Source: Bacillus sp. MUM 116
Lineage (GTDB): Bacteria; Bacillota; Bacilli; Bacillales; Cytobacillaceae
Direction of reading: 5' to 3'
Length of the DNA stretch: 64,000 bases
Assembly: GCF_001866655.1 (NCBI RefSeq)
Contig: NZ_MLYR01000019.1
Coordinates: forward strand, 39,322 to 103,321
Positions 7,953-19,775 of this stretch are shown piece by piece (positions within the stretch are counted from its first letter, which is position 1; each line of letters starts with the position of its first letter). Under the pieces are notes generated by a model. The model was given only the letters and a program-made list of their open reading frames with translations. It was not told the origin of the DNA and made no database searches. Both the position numbers and the translations under genes were made by a program.

Positions 7953-8149
7953 ATTAACAATTCTACAATAGTAATCATTGGACAAAACAGGATAATTAAA
8001 ACCTATTAAAAAGGGATCCCTAATTGCCATTTTTTCCTTTATATCCCCGTATATCCTTCCTTTTTCTCTCCTATAAAAATCAAAAGAGATTGTAAAATAA
8101 AAATTTTTAAAATTTTTTTATTCTTGCTTTTTCCTTAACATGACAACAT
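7953..8149. other. AT-rich spacer before the ilv promoter region
   Basis: No gene seen. The sequence is very AT-rich, with A/T tracts at 8097-8121 that could be intrinsically curved. No clear terminator for the exonuclease gene was found, so read-through towards ilvD is possible. Confidence 0.35.
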
Positions 8150-8163
8150 TGTAAACGCTACCA
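8150..8163 (+). promoter_or_regulatory. CcpA binding site (cre) upstream of ilvD
   Basis: TGTAAACGCTACCA matches the cre consensus TGWAANCGNTNWCA at all but one position. Its centre is about 80 bases upstream of the predicted transcription start. This is the placement of the B. subtilis ilv-leu cre, through which CcpA activates branched-chain synthesis in glucose. Confidence 0.7.
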
Positions 8164-8191
8164 GATTTCAAGACTAGTTTGAATTGTCAGA

Positions 8192-8243
8192 TTTTATTGT
8201 TGACCATGTATACAAATTGGAGTTATGATAACTGACAATAAAA
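8192..8243 (+). promoter_or_regulatory. Predicted ilvD promoter flanked by an inverted repeat
   Basis: TTGACC (8200-8205), 18 bases, then TATGAT (8224-8229). Arms TTTTATTGT (8192-8200) and ACAATAAAA (8235-8243) bracket the promoter symmetrically and could be an operator. A weak CodY-like AATTGTCAGATTTTA starts at 8182. Confidence 0.55.
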
Positions 8244-8333
8244 CTTATAAAAAAGTGATGAGTTGAACACAGCCTTTTTTCATTCTTAGTTAGTAGGAAG
8301 GTGGAGGCAATTCTTTTCAACCACTTTTTAATC

Positions 8334-8348
8334 ATTTGTTAGAAAATT
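8334..8348 (-). promoter_or_regulatory. CodY-like box in the ilvD leader
   Basis: Read on the minus strand, AATTTTCTAACAAAT matches the CodY consensus AATTTTCWGAAAATT with three mismatches. It lies about 100 bases downstream of the predicted start of transcription and 80 before ilvD, where bound CodY would act as a roadblock when branched-chain amino acids and GTP are plentiful. Confidence 0.5.
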
Positions 8349-8427
8349 CAGAGCAAATAGTACAACAGACATATCTAATCATCAATTTGCTGCAAAGTAT
8401 GCAATTGTAAGTTAGGAGGCGCGAAAA

Positions 8428-10095
8428 ATGCGCAGCGATATGATTAAAAAAGGGATTGACCGAGCTCCCCACCGAAGCCTTTTATACGCAACTGGGGTAA
8501 AAGTGAGTGACCTTGATAAGCCGTTCATCGGTGTATGTAACTCCTATATTGATATTATCCCAGGGCACAGACACCTTAATCATTTCGGTGAAATTGTAAA
8601 AGAGGCCATTCGCGAAGCAGGCGGAATACCTTTTGAGTTTAATACCATCGGTGTTGATGATGGAATTGCAATGGGACATATCGGGATGAGATACTCCCTT
8701 CCAAGCCGGGAAATCATCGCCGATAGTGCTGAAACTGTAATTAACGCACACTGGTTTGATGGTGTATTTTATATTCCAAACTGTGACAAAATCACACCGG
8801 GAATGTTGATGGCAGCTGCCAGAACAAATGTCCCATCGGTATTTGTCTCAGGCGGACCAATGGAAGCAGGAAAAACCTCTTCTGGAGAAAACCTTTCCCT
8901 TACTTCTGTTTTCGAGGGTGTTGGATCTTATCATAAAGGTACAATGACCGAGCAGGAGTTATACGAAATTGAAACAAGTGCATGTCCAACATGCGGTTCA
9001 TGTTCAGGAATGTTTACAGCGAATTCAATGAACTGTTTGATGGAGGTACTCGGCATGACCGTTCCTGGTAACGGAACAATTGTAGCAACCTCCGAAGAAA
9101 GACACGAATTGATTCGTCAAGCTGCAAAGCATTTGATTGAATTAGTGAAAAAAGATATCCGCCCACGCGATATCATGACAAGAGAAGCTATTGACAATGC
9201 GTTCGCATTAGATATGGCCATGGGAGGATCAACCAATACGGTATTACATACCTTGGCAATCGCTCATGAAGCCGGTATTGAATACGATTTACGTGATATT
9301 AATAAGATTGCAGAAAAAGTTCCTTATCTTGCCAAAATCATGCCAGCATCTAATTATTCGATGGATGATGTTCATAGAGCAGGTGGTGTCAGTGCCATCC
9401 TTAATGAACTTTGTAAGGTTGAAGGAGCACTTAATAAGGATTGCATTTCAATCACAGGAAATACACTTGCTGAGAATGTGGAAAATGCAAAAATCACCAA
9501 CGAAACCGTCATTCGGACAAAAGATAATCCATACAGCCCTGTTGGCGGACTATCTATCCTTTACGGAAACATTGCTCCAGATGGCGGAGTAATCAAAGTT
9601 GGTGCTGTGGATCCATCTATAAAAACCTTCTTGGGTGAAGCAATTGTATTTGAATCCCAAGATGAAGCGCAGGAAAACATTAACAATGGAACTGTAAAAT
9701 CTGGTCATGTTGTTGTTATTCGTTATGAAGGTCCAAAAGGCGGTCCGGGAATGCCGGAAATGCTGGCTCCTACTTCTGCGATTGCCGGAAGGGGCTTAGA
9801 AAAGGAAATTGCCCTGATTACAGACGGCCGATTCTCAGGTGCCAGCCGTGGTATCTCCATCGGTCATATTTCACCGGAAGCAGCAGAAGGCGGACCAATC
9901 GCATTGATTGAGAATGGTGATAAAATCCTGATCAATTTAACTGAACGTTCGATTGAACTTTTAGTGGATGATGAGGTTTTAGCTGAAAGACGCCGCAATT
10001 GGGTGAAACCTGAGCCAAAAATCAAATCTGGTTATCTTGCAAAATATGCAAAACTTGTTACCTCTGCTAATACTGGCGGAGTTATGAAAATCTAA
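8428..10095 (+). CDS. ilvD: Dihydroxy-acid dehydratase IlvD
   Basis: Converts 2,3-dihydroxy-isovalerate and -methylvalerate to the keto acids that precede valine and isoleucine. The 555-aa length is typical. Iron-sulfur cluster cysteines are visible in [12 protein letters not shown] and [17 protein letters not shown], and the C-terminal [11 protein letters not shown] motif is present. The ribosome site TTAGGAGGCG precedes the ATG. It is the first gene of the branched-chain block with its own promoter, cre and CodY-like site, and it is separated from ilvB by a T-box leader, so ilvD escapes the tRNA-sensing control applied to the rest. Confidence 0.97.
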   Translation: MRSDMIKKGIDRAPHRSLLYATGVKVSDLDKPFIGVCNSYIDIIPGHRHLNHFGEIVKEAIREAGGIPFEFNTIGVDDGIAMGHIGMRYSLPSREIIADSAETVINAHWFDGVFYIPNCDKITPGMLMAAARTNVPSVFVSGGPMEAGKTSSGENLSLTSVFEGVGSYHKGTMTEQELYEIETSACPTCGSCSGMFTANSMNCLMEVLGMTVPGNGTIVATSEERHELIRQAAKHLIELVKKDIRPRDIMTREAIDNAFALDMAMGGSTNTVLHTLAIAHEAGIEYDLRDINKIAEKVPYLAKIMPASNYSMDDVHRAGGVSAILNELCKVEGALNKDCISITGNTLAENVENAKITNETVIRTKDNPYSPVGGLSILYGNIAPDGGVIKVGAVDPSIKTFLGEAIVFESQDEAQENINNGTVKSGHVVVIRYEGPKGGPGMPEMLAPTSAIAGRGLEKEIALITDGRFSGASRGISIGHISPEAAEGGPIALIENGDKILINLTERSIELLVDDEVLAERRRNWVKPEPKIKSGYLAKYAKLVTSANTGGVMKI

Positions 10096-10190
10096 TCATT
10101 AAATTCCAAGGGATTTGATTAGCACCCCTCCCCTTCCACAGAGAAGTAAAGGTGCTAAAACCATTTTGACAACGGAATATTTATAAATCG

Positions 10191-10507
10191 ATGACGGGAA
10201 TAAAGGAATAAGAACCTTGTATTTTCAGAGAGTCGGGGTTGCTGTGAGCCCGGCAATACAACTTATTCTGACATCATCCCTGAGTGTTGGACTGAACGGC
10301 TTTAGCCCAGTAGGTTCAATCGGGTGCTAATTCTTAGGCACCTGTTACTAAAAGAAGCGTTATTCCATTTAATATCGCTTCATAAGGCAGTATTCGTGAG
10401 GATACTGTAAAACCGGGTGGTACCGAGAAAAGGAAGGTTCTTTTCTCCCCGATTACTCTGCTATTTCTTTTTAACTGCAGTTTATCGGAGAGAAAAGGAC
10501 CTTTTTT
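10191..10507 (+). promoter_or_regulatory. T-box riboswitch (probably tRNA-Ile) controlling ilvB onward
   Basis: Stem I has AGAGAG (10227-10232) and the apical GGGTTGCTGTGAGCCC. The specifier region GACATCATCCCTGAGT (10270-10285) reads ATC (Ile) at 10273-10275 in the standard position before the CTGAGT segment. The T-box core CCGGGTGGTACCG is at 10413-10425. The terminator stem pairs AAGGTTCTTTTCTCC (10434-10448) with the segment ending AAAAGGACCTT (10493-10503), before a T-run. Uncharged tRNA should favour the antiterminator. Confidence 0.88.
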
Positions 10508-10600
10508 AATATGATTCAAATGATTAGATATTTGGCTTCAAAACAAAGTTGTATACTAATTTTTTAAAATATTCAAATAACCCTAAGGAGGGATTACGAC

Positions 10601-12325
10601 GTGAAAGTTGAAGCAAAACCGGAATTCCAAACTAGTACAGCGCCAAAAACAGGCGCCGACCTTCTCATTGAATTATTAATTAACGAAGGCGTTGACACGA
10701 TATTTGGGTATCCCGGAGGTGCTGTCCTGCCAATTTATGATGCCATCTGGCGTGCACAAGCGTCTATTAATCACATTCTTTTCCGCCACGAACAAGGTAT
10801 GATTCATGCAGCGGAAGGATATGCACGAATTACTGGAAAACCAGGTGTTGTCCTAGCTACTTCCGGACCAGGTGCTACAAATTTAATTACTGGAATTACA
10901 GATGCCATGATGGATTCTTTACCGCTTGTTGTTTTCACAGGGCAGGTTGCACGAAGCGTGATTGGAACTGATGCCTTCCAAGAGGCTGATATTGTTGCCA
11001 TCACTACTCCTATTACCAAACATAATTACCAGGTGCAGTCGATTTCTGATTTACCAAGAATCGTCAAAGAGGCCTTTCATATTGCCTCTACTGGCCGGCC
11101 AGGTCCAGTCGTAGTGGATATCCCGAAAGATATTTCGTCCGGTGTTACGGATGTGACTCAAGAAGAAGTTGAAATTGATTTACCAGGCTACCAGCCAACA
11201 ACAAAGCCGAATCCATTACAAATTAAAAAATTGGCTGCTGCCCTATCAAAAGCGAAGAAACCAATTGTCCTTGCTGGCGCAGGTGTCCTTCACGGGAAAG
11301 CTTCAGATGAATTAACAGCTTTTGCAACGAAACACAATCTGCCAGTCGTAACTACTCTGCTTGGTCTTGGAAGTTTTCCTGCCGACAACCCTCTGTCATT
11401 GGGAATGGGCGGAATGCACGGAACCTATGCAGCAAATATGGCTCTGTATGAATGTGATTTGCTCATCAACTTCGGTGCACGCTTTGATGACAGACTTACC
11501 GGGAACCTAACGCACTTTGCACCAAATGCAAAAGTTGCTCATATCGACATTGATCCTGCAGAAATCGGAAAGAATATTCAAACACAAATTCCGATTGTGT
11601 CTGATTCAAAAGAGGCATTAAGCGAACTGTTAGCAGAAGCAACTGAGTCACCAGAAATTGAAGAATGGCTGGAAATACTTGCAAAGTATAAAGCGGAATA
11701 TCCACTTTGGTATAAACATGATCCAAAAGGAATGTGTCCGCAATGGCTCATCGAAGCTGTTCATAAAGTGACAAATGGCGAAGCGATTGTTTCTACGGAT
11801 GTCGGCCAGCATCAAATGTGGGCTGCTCAGTTCTATACATTCAATCAACCGCATCGCTGGATTACTTCCGGCGGACTTGGAACAATGGGCTTTGGCTTCC
11901 CTGCTGCAATTGGTGCACAGCTGGCAGCACCAGAAAGCACGGTAGTTGCCATTGTTGGAGACGGCGGTTTCCAAATGACGCTTCAGGAATTATCAGTCAT
12001 TCAAGAAAGAAACCTGCCGGTCAAAATTATCATTGTCAATAACGGTGCCCTTGGAATGGTTCGTCAGTGGCAGGAATTGCTCTACGATAACCGTATTTCT
12101 GAGTCACTGATTCCAGTTCAGCCGGATTTTGTAAAGCTTGCTGAGAGCTATTCCATCCGTGGAATAAGAATTGATACCCAGGAAGAACTTATTGCTGCTC
12201 TACCAGAAGTATTCGCTTATGATGGTCCTGTCCTTCTTGATTGCCGAGTTTTACAGGAGGAAAAGGTCTTTCCAATGATTGCTCCAGGCAAAGGAATACA
12301 CGAAATGATTGGGGTGAAACCATGA
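10601..12325 (+). CDS. ilvB: Acetolactate synthase large subunit IlvB
   Basis: Thiamine-diphosphate and FAD enzyme that condenses pyruvate to acetolactate or acetohydroxybutyrate, 574 aa. Visible features: the N-terminal [18 protein letters not shown] with catalytic Glu in [31 protein letters not shown], and the C-terminal TPP-binding [16 protein letters not shown] with downstream [12 protein letters not shown]. The start is GTG with TAAGGAGGG nine bases upstream. It overlaps ilvH by 4 bases (ATGA), as usual for the two subunits. The T-box leader immediately upstream governs it. Confidence 0.97.
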   Translation: MKVEAKPEFQTSTAPKTGADLLIELLINEGVDTIFGYPGGAVLPIYDAIWRAQASINHILFRHEQGMIHAAEGYARITGKPGVVLATSGPGATNLITGITDAMMDSLPLVVFTGQVARSVIGTDAFQEADIVAITTPITKHNYQVQSISDLPRIVKEAFHIASTGRPGPVVVDIPKDISSGVTDVTQEEVEIDLPGYQPTTKPNPLQIKKLAAALSKAKKPIVLAGAGVLHGKASDELTAFATKHNLPVVTTLLGLGSFPADNPLSLGMGGMHGTYAANMALYECDLLINFGARFDDRLTGNLTHFAPNAKVAHIDIDPAEIGKNIQTQIPIVSDSKEALSELLAEATESPEIEEWLEILAKYKAEYPLWYKHDPKGMCPQWLIEAVHKVTNGEAIVSTDVGQHQMWAAQFYTFNQPHRWITSGGLGTMGFGFPAAIGAQLAAPESTVVAIVGDGGFQMTLQELSVIQERNLPVKIIIVNNGALGMVRQWQELLYDNRISESLIPVQPDFVKLAESYSIRGIRIDTQEELIAALPEVFAYDGPVLLDCRVLQEEKVFPMIAPGKGIHEMIGVKP

Positions 12326-12843
12326 AACGCATTATAACGGCAACGGTTCAAGATCGCAGCGGCGTACTCAACCGTGTTACTGGCCTTTTACTAAGACGTC
12401 AATTCAACATTGAAAGTGTCTCGGTTGGAAAAACGGAAATCGAAGGAATCTCAAAAATGACCCTTGTGGTCGAAATTGAAGATGAACAGCGTCTCGAACA
12501 GGTGACAAAGCAATTAAACAAACAAATTGATGTCATAAAAGTTTCCGATATTACCGATAAAGCCATCGTTGCACGGGAGCTGGCCTTAATCAAAGTAGCA
12601 AGCAATTCACAGCTGCGCAGTGAAATTAATGGAATCATTGATCCATTCCGTGCCGTGATTATTGATGTAAGTAAAGATAGCTTGGCAGTTCAAATTACCG
12701 GTAAGCCGGAAAAAATTGATGCATTAATTGATTTACTTCGCCCTTATGGCATTAAAGAAATTGCAAGAACCGGACTGACTGCCTTTTTACGCGGGCATCA
12801 GCCACAAGTAAACGATCTAGCAACATATTCACTATTAAAATAA
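12322..12843 (+). CDS. ilvH: Acetolactate synthase small (regulatory) subunit
   Basis: Regulatory partner of IlvB, 173 aa, that activates the enzyme and confers valine feedback inhibition. An N-terminal ACT domain is clear: [20 protein letters not shown], then [12 protein letters not shown]. The C-terminal half includes [20 protein letters not shown], as in full-length IlvH. The start ATG at 12322 overlaps the ilvB stop, preceded by GGGGTGAAACC, so it is translationally coupled. Confidence 0.95.
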   Translation: MKRIITATVQDRSGVLNRVTGLLLRRQFNIESVSVGKTEIEGISKMTLVVEIEDEQRLEQVTKQLNKQIDVIKVSDITDKAIVARELALIKVASNSQLRSEINGIIDPFRAVIIDVSKDSLAVQITGKPEKIDALIDLLRPYGIKEIARTGLTAFLRGHQPQVNDLATYSLLK

Positions 12844-12870
12844 CTACTATATTTGGAAGGATGATATTAA

Positions 12871-15436
<2,566 letters not shown>

Positions 15437-15510
15437 AAGCCAGGCAGAAAAGCTTAGGCGCCCGTAAGAGACGCTTACGTGTATTACTCTTTTAGAGTCA
15501 AAATTAAATG
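15437..15510. other. Short leuA-leuB spacer with a hairpin and a repeat-like end
   Basis: AGAAAAGCTTAGGCGCC (15446-15462) resembles the left end of the longer element found after leuB (AGAAAAGCGGAAGCGCC). CGTAAG AGAC GCTTACG forms a small hairpin at 15464-15480. It may be a relic of that repeat family. Confidence 0.4.
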
Positions 15511-15525
15511 AGGAGGTTGCTCTTA

Positions 15526-16632
15526 ATGAATAAACGAATTGTATTGCTTCCAGGTGATGGAATCGGTAAAGAAGTTGTTGAATCTGCAAAAGATGTATTA
15601 AGTGCCATTGCTGAAGAATTTAACCATTCTTTCAGCTTCGAAAGCCATGATATTGGAGGAGCAGCCATTGATTTGCATGGAACTCCCCTGCCACAATCCA
15701 CCGTTGATGCTTGTATGCAAGCCGATGCTGTTTTATTAGGAGCAGTTGGCGGTCCAAAATGGGACCAAAACCCTTCTCATTTACGGCCTGAAAGAGGATT
15801 GCTGGGAATTCGAAAGGCACTTGATTTATATGCAAACTTAAGACCAATCACAGGATTTAAAAATCTTCTGCATGCCTCCCCTCTTAAAGAAGAAGTCGTT
15901 GCAGGCAGTGACCTTTTAATCGTTCGTGAATTGACTGGCGGTCTGTATTTTGGAACACCTAGCGAACGCCGGGATGGAGGCGAATCGGTTGTTGACACGC
16001 TAGCCTATTCTCGAAAAGAAATTGAGAGAATTGTAGATAAAGCCTTCCAAGCTGCACAGCAGCGCCGCGGGCATCTAACTTCTGTCGATAAAGCAAATGT
16101 TCTTGAATCAAGTAAACTATGGCGCGAAATCGTTGAAGAGAAAAAAGCCCAATATCCGGATGTTGTCGTTGAGCATGCCCTAGTGGATTCAACAGCGATG
16201 AAGTTAATTACCAATCCAACTCAATTTGACGTTATCGTCACTGAGAATATGTTTGGCGATATTTTAAGCGATGAAGCATCGGTATTAACCGGCTCACTTG
16301 GAATGCTCCCTTCTGCAAGCCTGCGTGAAGATGGTGTTGGTTTATATGAACCGGTTCACGGATCGGCACCAGACATTGCCGGTAAAGGTGTAGCCAATCC
16401 GCTAGCAGCCATTTTATCCGCTGCCATGTTACTCCGTTATTCCTTCGGCTTAGAGGATGAAGCAAAATTAATTGAAGAGGCTGTTCAATCTGTTCTTGAT
16501 GCTGGTTACCATACTGCTGATTTACAAATCAGTGAAGGTCGCCTTGTCGGAACATTGGAAATGTCGAAGCTAATTGTTGATTTTATTAAATCTCAAAATG
16601 CTTCAAAATGTATCATGAGCTGCTACGTATAA
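15526..16632 (+). CDS. leuB: 3-isopropylmalate dehydrogenase LeuB
   Basis: NAD-dependent oxidative decarboxylation of 3-isopropylmalate, 368 aa. The N-terminus LLPGDGIGKEV, the substrate loop ERGLLGIRKALDLYANLRP, and VTENMFGDILSDEASVLTGSLGMLPSAS are characteristic. ATG 15526 follows AGGAGG by nine bases; an in-frame ATG at 15508 is upstream of that site and less likely. The last ~12 residues (NASKCIMSCYV) read unlike family C-termini, and the stop codon abuts a dispersed repeat. The end of the gene may therefore have been reshaped by that element. Confidence 0.96.
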   Translation: MNKRIVLLPGDGIGKEVVESAKDVLSAIAEEFNHSFSFESHDIGGAAIDLHGTPLPQSTVDACMQADAVLLGAVGGPKWDQNPSHLRPERGLLGIRKALDLYANLRPITGFKNLLHASPLKEEVVAGSDLLIVRELTGGLYFGTPSERRDGGESVVDTLAYSRKEIERIVDKAFQAAQQRRGHLTSVDKANVLESSKLWREIVEEKKAQYPDVVVEHALVDSTAMKLITNPTQFDVIVTENMFGDILSDEASVLTGSLGMLPSASLREDGVGLYEPVHGSAPDIAGKGVANPLAAILSAAMLLRYSFGLEDEAKLIEEAVQSVLDAGYHTADLQISEGRLVGTLEMSKLIVDFIKSQNASKCIMSCYV

Positions 16633-16797
16633 GAAAAGCGGAAGCGCCTGTTTAGCGCACGACAGGACTGGAGCGAGTCGACTGAGATAAAGGAAACACG
16701 AAGAGCGTTAACGATTCGATGTTGACTTATCTTAGGGAGGCGAGTGAAGTACACTAGTCGCTAGGCGCTGAAGCTGGACAATTCTCAAAGACAAATG
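16633..16797 (+). repeat. Dispersed ~165-bp repeat, copy 1 (after leuB)
   Basis: GC-richer block starting GAAAAGCGGAAGCGCC immediately after the leuB stop and ending GCTGGACAATTCTCAAAGAC. The copy at 56653-56819 has the same beginning and end and also starts at a stop codon. Internal inverted segments (TAGCGC/GCGCTA) suggest a folded RNA or transposable origin. Elements of this appearance recur in Bacillaceae genomes. Confidence 0.75.
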
Positions 16798-16823
16798 ATT
16801 AATCCTAATAATTTAAAAAAGTT

Positions 16824-16866
16824 ATGGGTTTGGACGCGCTTTTTGCGGCCGAACCCATATTTTTAA
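16824..16866 (+). terminator. Intra-operon terminator between leuB and leuC
   Basis: ATGGGTT (16824-16830) pairs with AACCCAT (16852-16858), followed by ATTTTTAAAAA. A GGC/GCC extension near the loop is possible. It lies inside the leucine operon and would lower leuCD transcription unless anti-terminated or followed by a second promoter. Confidence 0.6.
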
Positions 16867-16916
16867 AAATTAGTATTTAGTGAACCTAAAAATATTAGAA
16901 CGTGAGGAAGGGAATT

Positions 16917-18335
16917 ATGCAAAAGCCTAAAAATATAATTCAAAAAATTTGGGAACAGCATGTAGTACATCAGGAAGATGGCAAACCTGATTTATTGTAT
17001 ATTGATTTGCACCTTGTTCACGAAGTAACTTCTCCTCAAGCATTTGAGGGATTACGAATGAACGGCCGCAAAGTCCGCCGCCCTGATCTAACCTATGCGA
17101 CCATGGACCACAACGTCCCAACTCAAAATCGTGAAGTAATCAAGGACCCAATCTCCAAAACCCAAATGGATACTTTAGTGAAAAACTGTGAAGAATTTGG
17201 TGTTACCCTTGCTGGCATCAATCATCCAGATAACGGAATTGTCCACGTTATTGGCCCGGAACTCGGCTTAACACAGCCTGGTAAAACCATTGTTTGCGGC
17301 GACAGCCATACTTCTACTCATGGTGCCTTCGGTGCTTTGGCATTTGGAATCGGAACAAGTGAGGTTGAACATGTTTTAGCAACTCAAACGCTTTGGCAGG
17401 CACCTCCTAAAACCTTAAATGTTAAAGTAAATGGCAAGCTTGGCACTGGCGTAACGGCAAAGGATTTGATTCTTGCCATCATCGGTAAGTTTGGGGTTCA
17501 GTTTGGTACAGGCTATGTAATGGAATATACAGGTGAAGCGATTCGCAATCTTTCCATGGAAGAGCGGATGACCGTATGTAATATGTCCATTGAAGCTGGT
17601 GCAAGAGCAGGATTAATTACTCCGGATGAAACCACTTTTGAATATTTACGCGGCAGACGCCATGTTCCACAAGGTGAAGAATTTGAAAAAGCTGTTGAAA
17701 GATGGAGCGCTCTTGCTAGTGACGAAGGGGCTACTTACGATTCAGTTGTTGAAATTGACGCCGCAGAAGTAGAACCACAAGTAACCTGGGGAACAAACCC
17801 AGGCATGTGCCTTCCAATTACTGCTTCTGTTCCAAATCCGGATAATGCTGAAAAAGCAAGTGAAAAAGATGAAATCAAACGTGCACTTGAATATATGGGC
17901 CTTGAAGCTGGCCAATCCATTTCAAGCATTGAAATTGACCATGTCTTCATCGGTTCTTGTACCAATTCTCGATTAAGCGATTTACGTAAGGCAGCTGAAG
18001 TCGTTCGCGGCCATAAAGTAAAGCCTTCTGTAAAAGCGATTGTTGTACCAGGTTCCTTCAGTGTTAAACTTGCTGCTGAAAAAGAAGGAATTGATCAAGT
18101 CTTTATCGAAGCAGGTTTTGAATGGCGTGAAGCTGGCTGCAGTATGTGTCTTGCCATGAACGACGATATCGTTCCTTCAGGCGGACGCTGTGCTTCCACC
18201 TCTAACCGGAATTTTGAAGGCCGTCAAGGAAACGGGGCACGTACTCATCTTGTCAGCCCTGAAATGGCAGCTGCCGCAGCAGTTGCTGGGCATTTCGTCG
18301 ATGTCCGTCAATTTACTGCCCAGGAGGTTGGTTAA
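16917..18335 (+). CDS. leuC: 3-isopropylmalate dehydratase large subunit LeuC
   Basis: Aconitase-family [4Fe-4S] subunit that isomerises 2- to 3-isopropylmalate with LeuD, 472 aa (standard). Seen: [42 protein letters not shown], and cluster cysteines in [15 protein letters not shown] and [15 protein letters not shown] 16917 follows GAGGAAGGG; a GTG at 16902 lies upstream of that site. The stop is 3 bases before the leuD ATG. Confidence 0.97.
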   Translation: MQKPKNIIQKIWEQHVVHQEDGKPDLLYIDLHLVHEVTSPQAFEGLRMNGRKVRRPDLTYATMDHNVPTQNREVIKDPISKTQMDTLVKNCEEFGVTLAGINHPDNGIVHVIGPELGLTQPGKTIVCGDSHTSTHGAFGALAFGIGTSEVEHVLATQTLWQAPPKTLNVKVNGKLGTGVTAKDLILAIIGKFGVQFGTGYVMEYTGEAIRNLSMEERMTVCNMSIEAGARAGLITPDETTFEYLRGRRHVPQGEEFEKAVERWSALASDEGATYDSVVEIDAAEVEPQVTWGTNPGMCLPITASVPNPDNAEKASEKDEIKRALEYMGLEAGQSISSIEIDHVFIGSCTNSRLSDLRKAAEVVRGHKVKPSVKAIVVPGSFSVKLAAEKEGIDQVFIEAGFEWREAGCSMCLAMNDDIVPSGGRCASTSNRNFEGRQGNGARTHLVSPEMAAAAAVAGHFVDVRQFTAQEVG

Positions 18336-18338
18336 TCA

Positions 18339-18923
18339 ATGGAACCGTTACGCATTCATACAGGCCCTGTTTGTCCATTAAACCGGACAAATGTGGATAC
18401 AGACCAAATTATTCCGAAGCAATTTCTTAAGCGTATTGAGCGCAGCGGCTTCGGCCAATTCCTTTTTTATCACTGGCGTTTTGATGACGAAGGAAAGTTA
18501 AGAGAAGATTTCATTTTAAATAAACCTCAATATCAAGGTGCATCTATCTTGGTTGCCGGTGATAACTTTGGCTGCGGATCTTCCCGTGAACATGCCCCGT
18601 GGGCTGTTCAGGACTTCGGTTTTAAGGTCATCATTGCCCCAAGCTATGCTGATATTTTTAAAAACAACTGTGTCAAAAATGGTATTCTTGCTATTGTAGC
18701 TAGTGAGGAACAAGTACAAACTCTTATGAAAAAGGCAGAAACCGAAGGGTATTCATTAACAGTGGATCTAGAAAAGCAAGTGGTTTCTGATAACGAAGGA
18801 TTTGAAATCAATTTCGATATCGCTCCATACCCTAAGCAAATGCTGCTAAATGGCTGGGACGAAATCGGTGTAACATTAAGCTATGGGGAACAAATTAACA
18901 AATATGAGGCTGCAAATAGATAG
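18339..18923 (+). CDS. leuD: 3-isopropylmalate dehydratase small subunit LeuD
   Basis: Swivel-domain partner of LeuC, 194 aa. Family motifs: [22 protein letters not shown] and [20 protein letters not shown]. The ribosome site CCCAGGAGG lies in the end of leuC, so the subunits are coupled. Last gene of the leucine branch, closed by a strong terminator. Confidence 0.97.
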   Translation: MEPLRIHTGPVCPLNRTNVDTDQIIPKQFLKRIERSGFGQFLFYHWRFDDEGKLREDFILNKPQYQGASILVAGDNFGCGSSREHAPWAVQDFGFKVIIAPSYADIFKNNCVKNGILAIVASEEQVQTLMKKAETEGYSLTVDLEKQVVSDNEGFEINFDIAPYPKQMLLNGWDEIGVTLSYGEQINKYEAANR

Positions 18924-18930
18924 CTAATAC

Positions 18931-18961
18931 AAATTGCCCCTGGAATTGGGGCAATTTTTTC
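18931..18961 (+). terminator. Terminator of the ilv-leu operon
   Basis: ATTGCCCC (18933-18940) and GGGGCAAT (18948-18955) form an 8-bp perfect stem followed by TTTTTTCTATTTTTTG. Confidence 0.9.
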
Positions 18962-18999
18962 TATTTTTTGTTGCATTTTTATTAGCCATTTAAGTTTTT

Positions 19000-19070
19000 T
19001 CTGCGTTACTCCCTTTTTTATCTGCGATAAGTTCGTGTTTATCTGCGATAATTGACAATTTATCAGCGAT
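19000..19070. repeat. Degenerate tandem repeat with exact 21-bp period, locus 1
   Basis: The core TC[T/A]GCG occurs at 19000, 19021, 19042 and 19063, always 21 bases apart, most often inside TTTATCTGCGAT. The same 21-bp pattern recurs at 31601-31669. It lies just 3' of a minus-strand gene in both places. Confidence 0.7.
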
Positions 19071-19082
19071 GGGGTTTTTCGA

Positions 19083-19397
19083 TTAAAATTCAGGTAATTG
19101 ATCCAAGTTATTTTCCTTAATTCCATCTGGCTCGCTTCTAATAATATCCCGGCCATACTTATGGAAAACATCGATATGTGCGATCCTCCCTCCTTTGGCA
19201 TCCTCTAATGCGGTGATGTAATCCAATTCCCGGCCACTGCTAGTTTTAAACGCAATAATATCACCATCATCATTTTTACGAACGGCAACAAATTCCTCTT
19301 TTCCCTCCGGATTACTCTTCCCAGCTTCCATTTGTGCCTGGTGCTCACCTTGTTGTTTATATTCCTTATAAATCTTATCAAAATCCTGCTGTTCCAT
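19083..19397 (-). CDS. DUF3892 domain protein
   Basis: 104-aa cytoplasmic protein. The C-terminal ~70 residues follow the DUF3892 pattern: FVAVRKNDDGDIIAFKTSSG, then REL..ITALEDAK.G.I...DV and IIRSEPDGIKENNLDQLPEF. The N-terminal ~35 residues are charged and Gln-rich. ATG 19397 is chosen because GGAGG lies 8 bases upstream; an in-frame GTG three codons earlier overlaps that site. Function of the family is unknown. Confidence 0.85.
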   Translation of the reverse strand: MEQQDFDKIYKEYKQQGEHQAQMEAGKSNPEGKEEFVAVRKNDDGDIIAFKTSSGRELDYITALEDAKGGRIAHIDVFHKYGRDIIRSEPDGIKENNLDQLPEF

Positions 19398-19464
19398 TCT
19401 TTCCACCTCCGAACATACGTTTAGTATTTTTCCTTTTTAAAAAATTATCCATTCAGGTTGAATT

Positions 19465-19493
19465 AAAAACACCCTCCACTTACCTGTGAAGGG
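19465..19493 (-). terminator. Terminator on the minus strand, after a gene relic
   Basis: On the minus strand AGCCCTTCAC and GTGGAGGGT form a stem (with one bulge) followed by GTTTTTAATT. It lies just after a decayed reading frame, suggesting it once closed that gene. Confidence 0.5.
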
Positions 19494-19500
19494 CTACTTT

Positions 19501-19626
19501 TTATCTAAACTTTAAATTATAAAAAACTTTTTCTCCTAATTGGTTAAAGTCATCGTCCGATGGACCATCTACCAATATTTGAACAGATTTAATTACATCG
19601 AGATTACTTTTATGAGCACAATTTTA
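19501..19626 (-). pseudogene. C-terminal relic of an unidentified gene
   Basis: About 41 codons of clearly protein-like sequence (contains SNLDVIKSVQILVDGPSDDD and ends FYNLKFR) run to a TAA and then a terminator. There is no start codon, and a stop lies in frame upstream. The rest of the gene has been lost, perhaps by insertion or deletion near the dispersed repeat at 19709. Confidence 0.4.
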
Positions 19627-19708
19627 CCACTTGACAGTTTTACCTTATAATAAAAACACTAAATAAAGAGCATCAGACAAAATAACAAGTAATCTATCCA
19701 CCCCAGAC

Positions 19709-19749
19709 GGACAATTTAACCTTTTTGTCCACAAACGGTGCCTGTCACT
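19709..19749 (-). repeat. CCTGTCAC-type dispersed repeat, copy 1
   Basis: GGACAATTTAACC, TTTTTGTCC, then ACAAACGGTGCCTGTCAC. Shares the GGTGCCTGTCAC and TTTGTCCAC/GTGGACAAA blocks with copies near 43.3, 46.5, 50.0 and 54.0 kb. Confidence 0.6.
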
Positions 19750-19775
19750 CTATGAAATATGGAGGTGAATTAAAG

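Noticed and set aside
10166..10187. Separate promoter TTGACA...TATAAA just before the T-box
   Set aside because: Spacing between the two hexamers is only 10 bases; no good -10 lies at 16-18 bases, so a separate ilvB promoter could not be fixed.
19632..19651. TTGACA...TATAAT upstream of the beta-helix gene
   Set aside because: The spacer is only 9 bases, too short for a SigA promoter.
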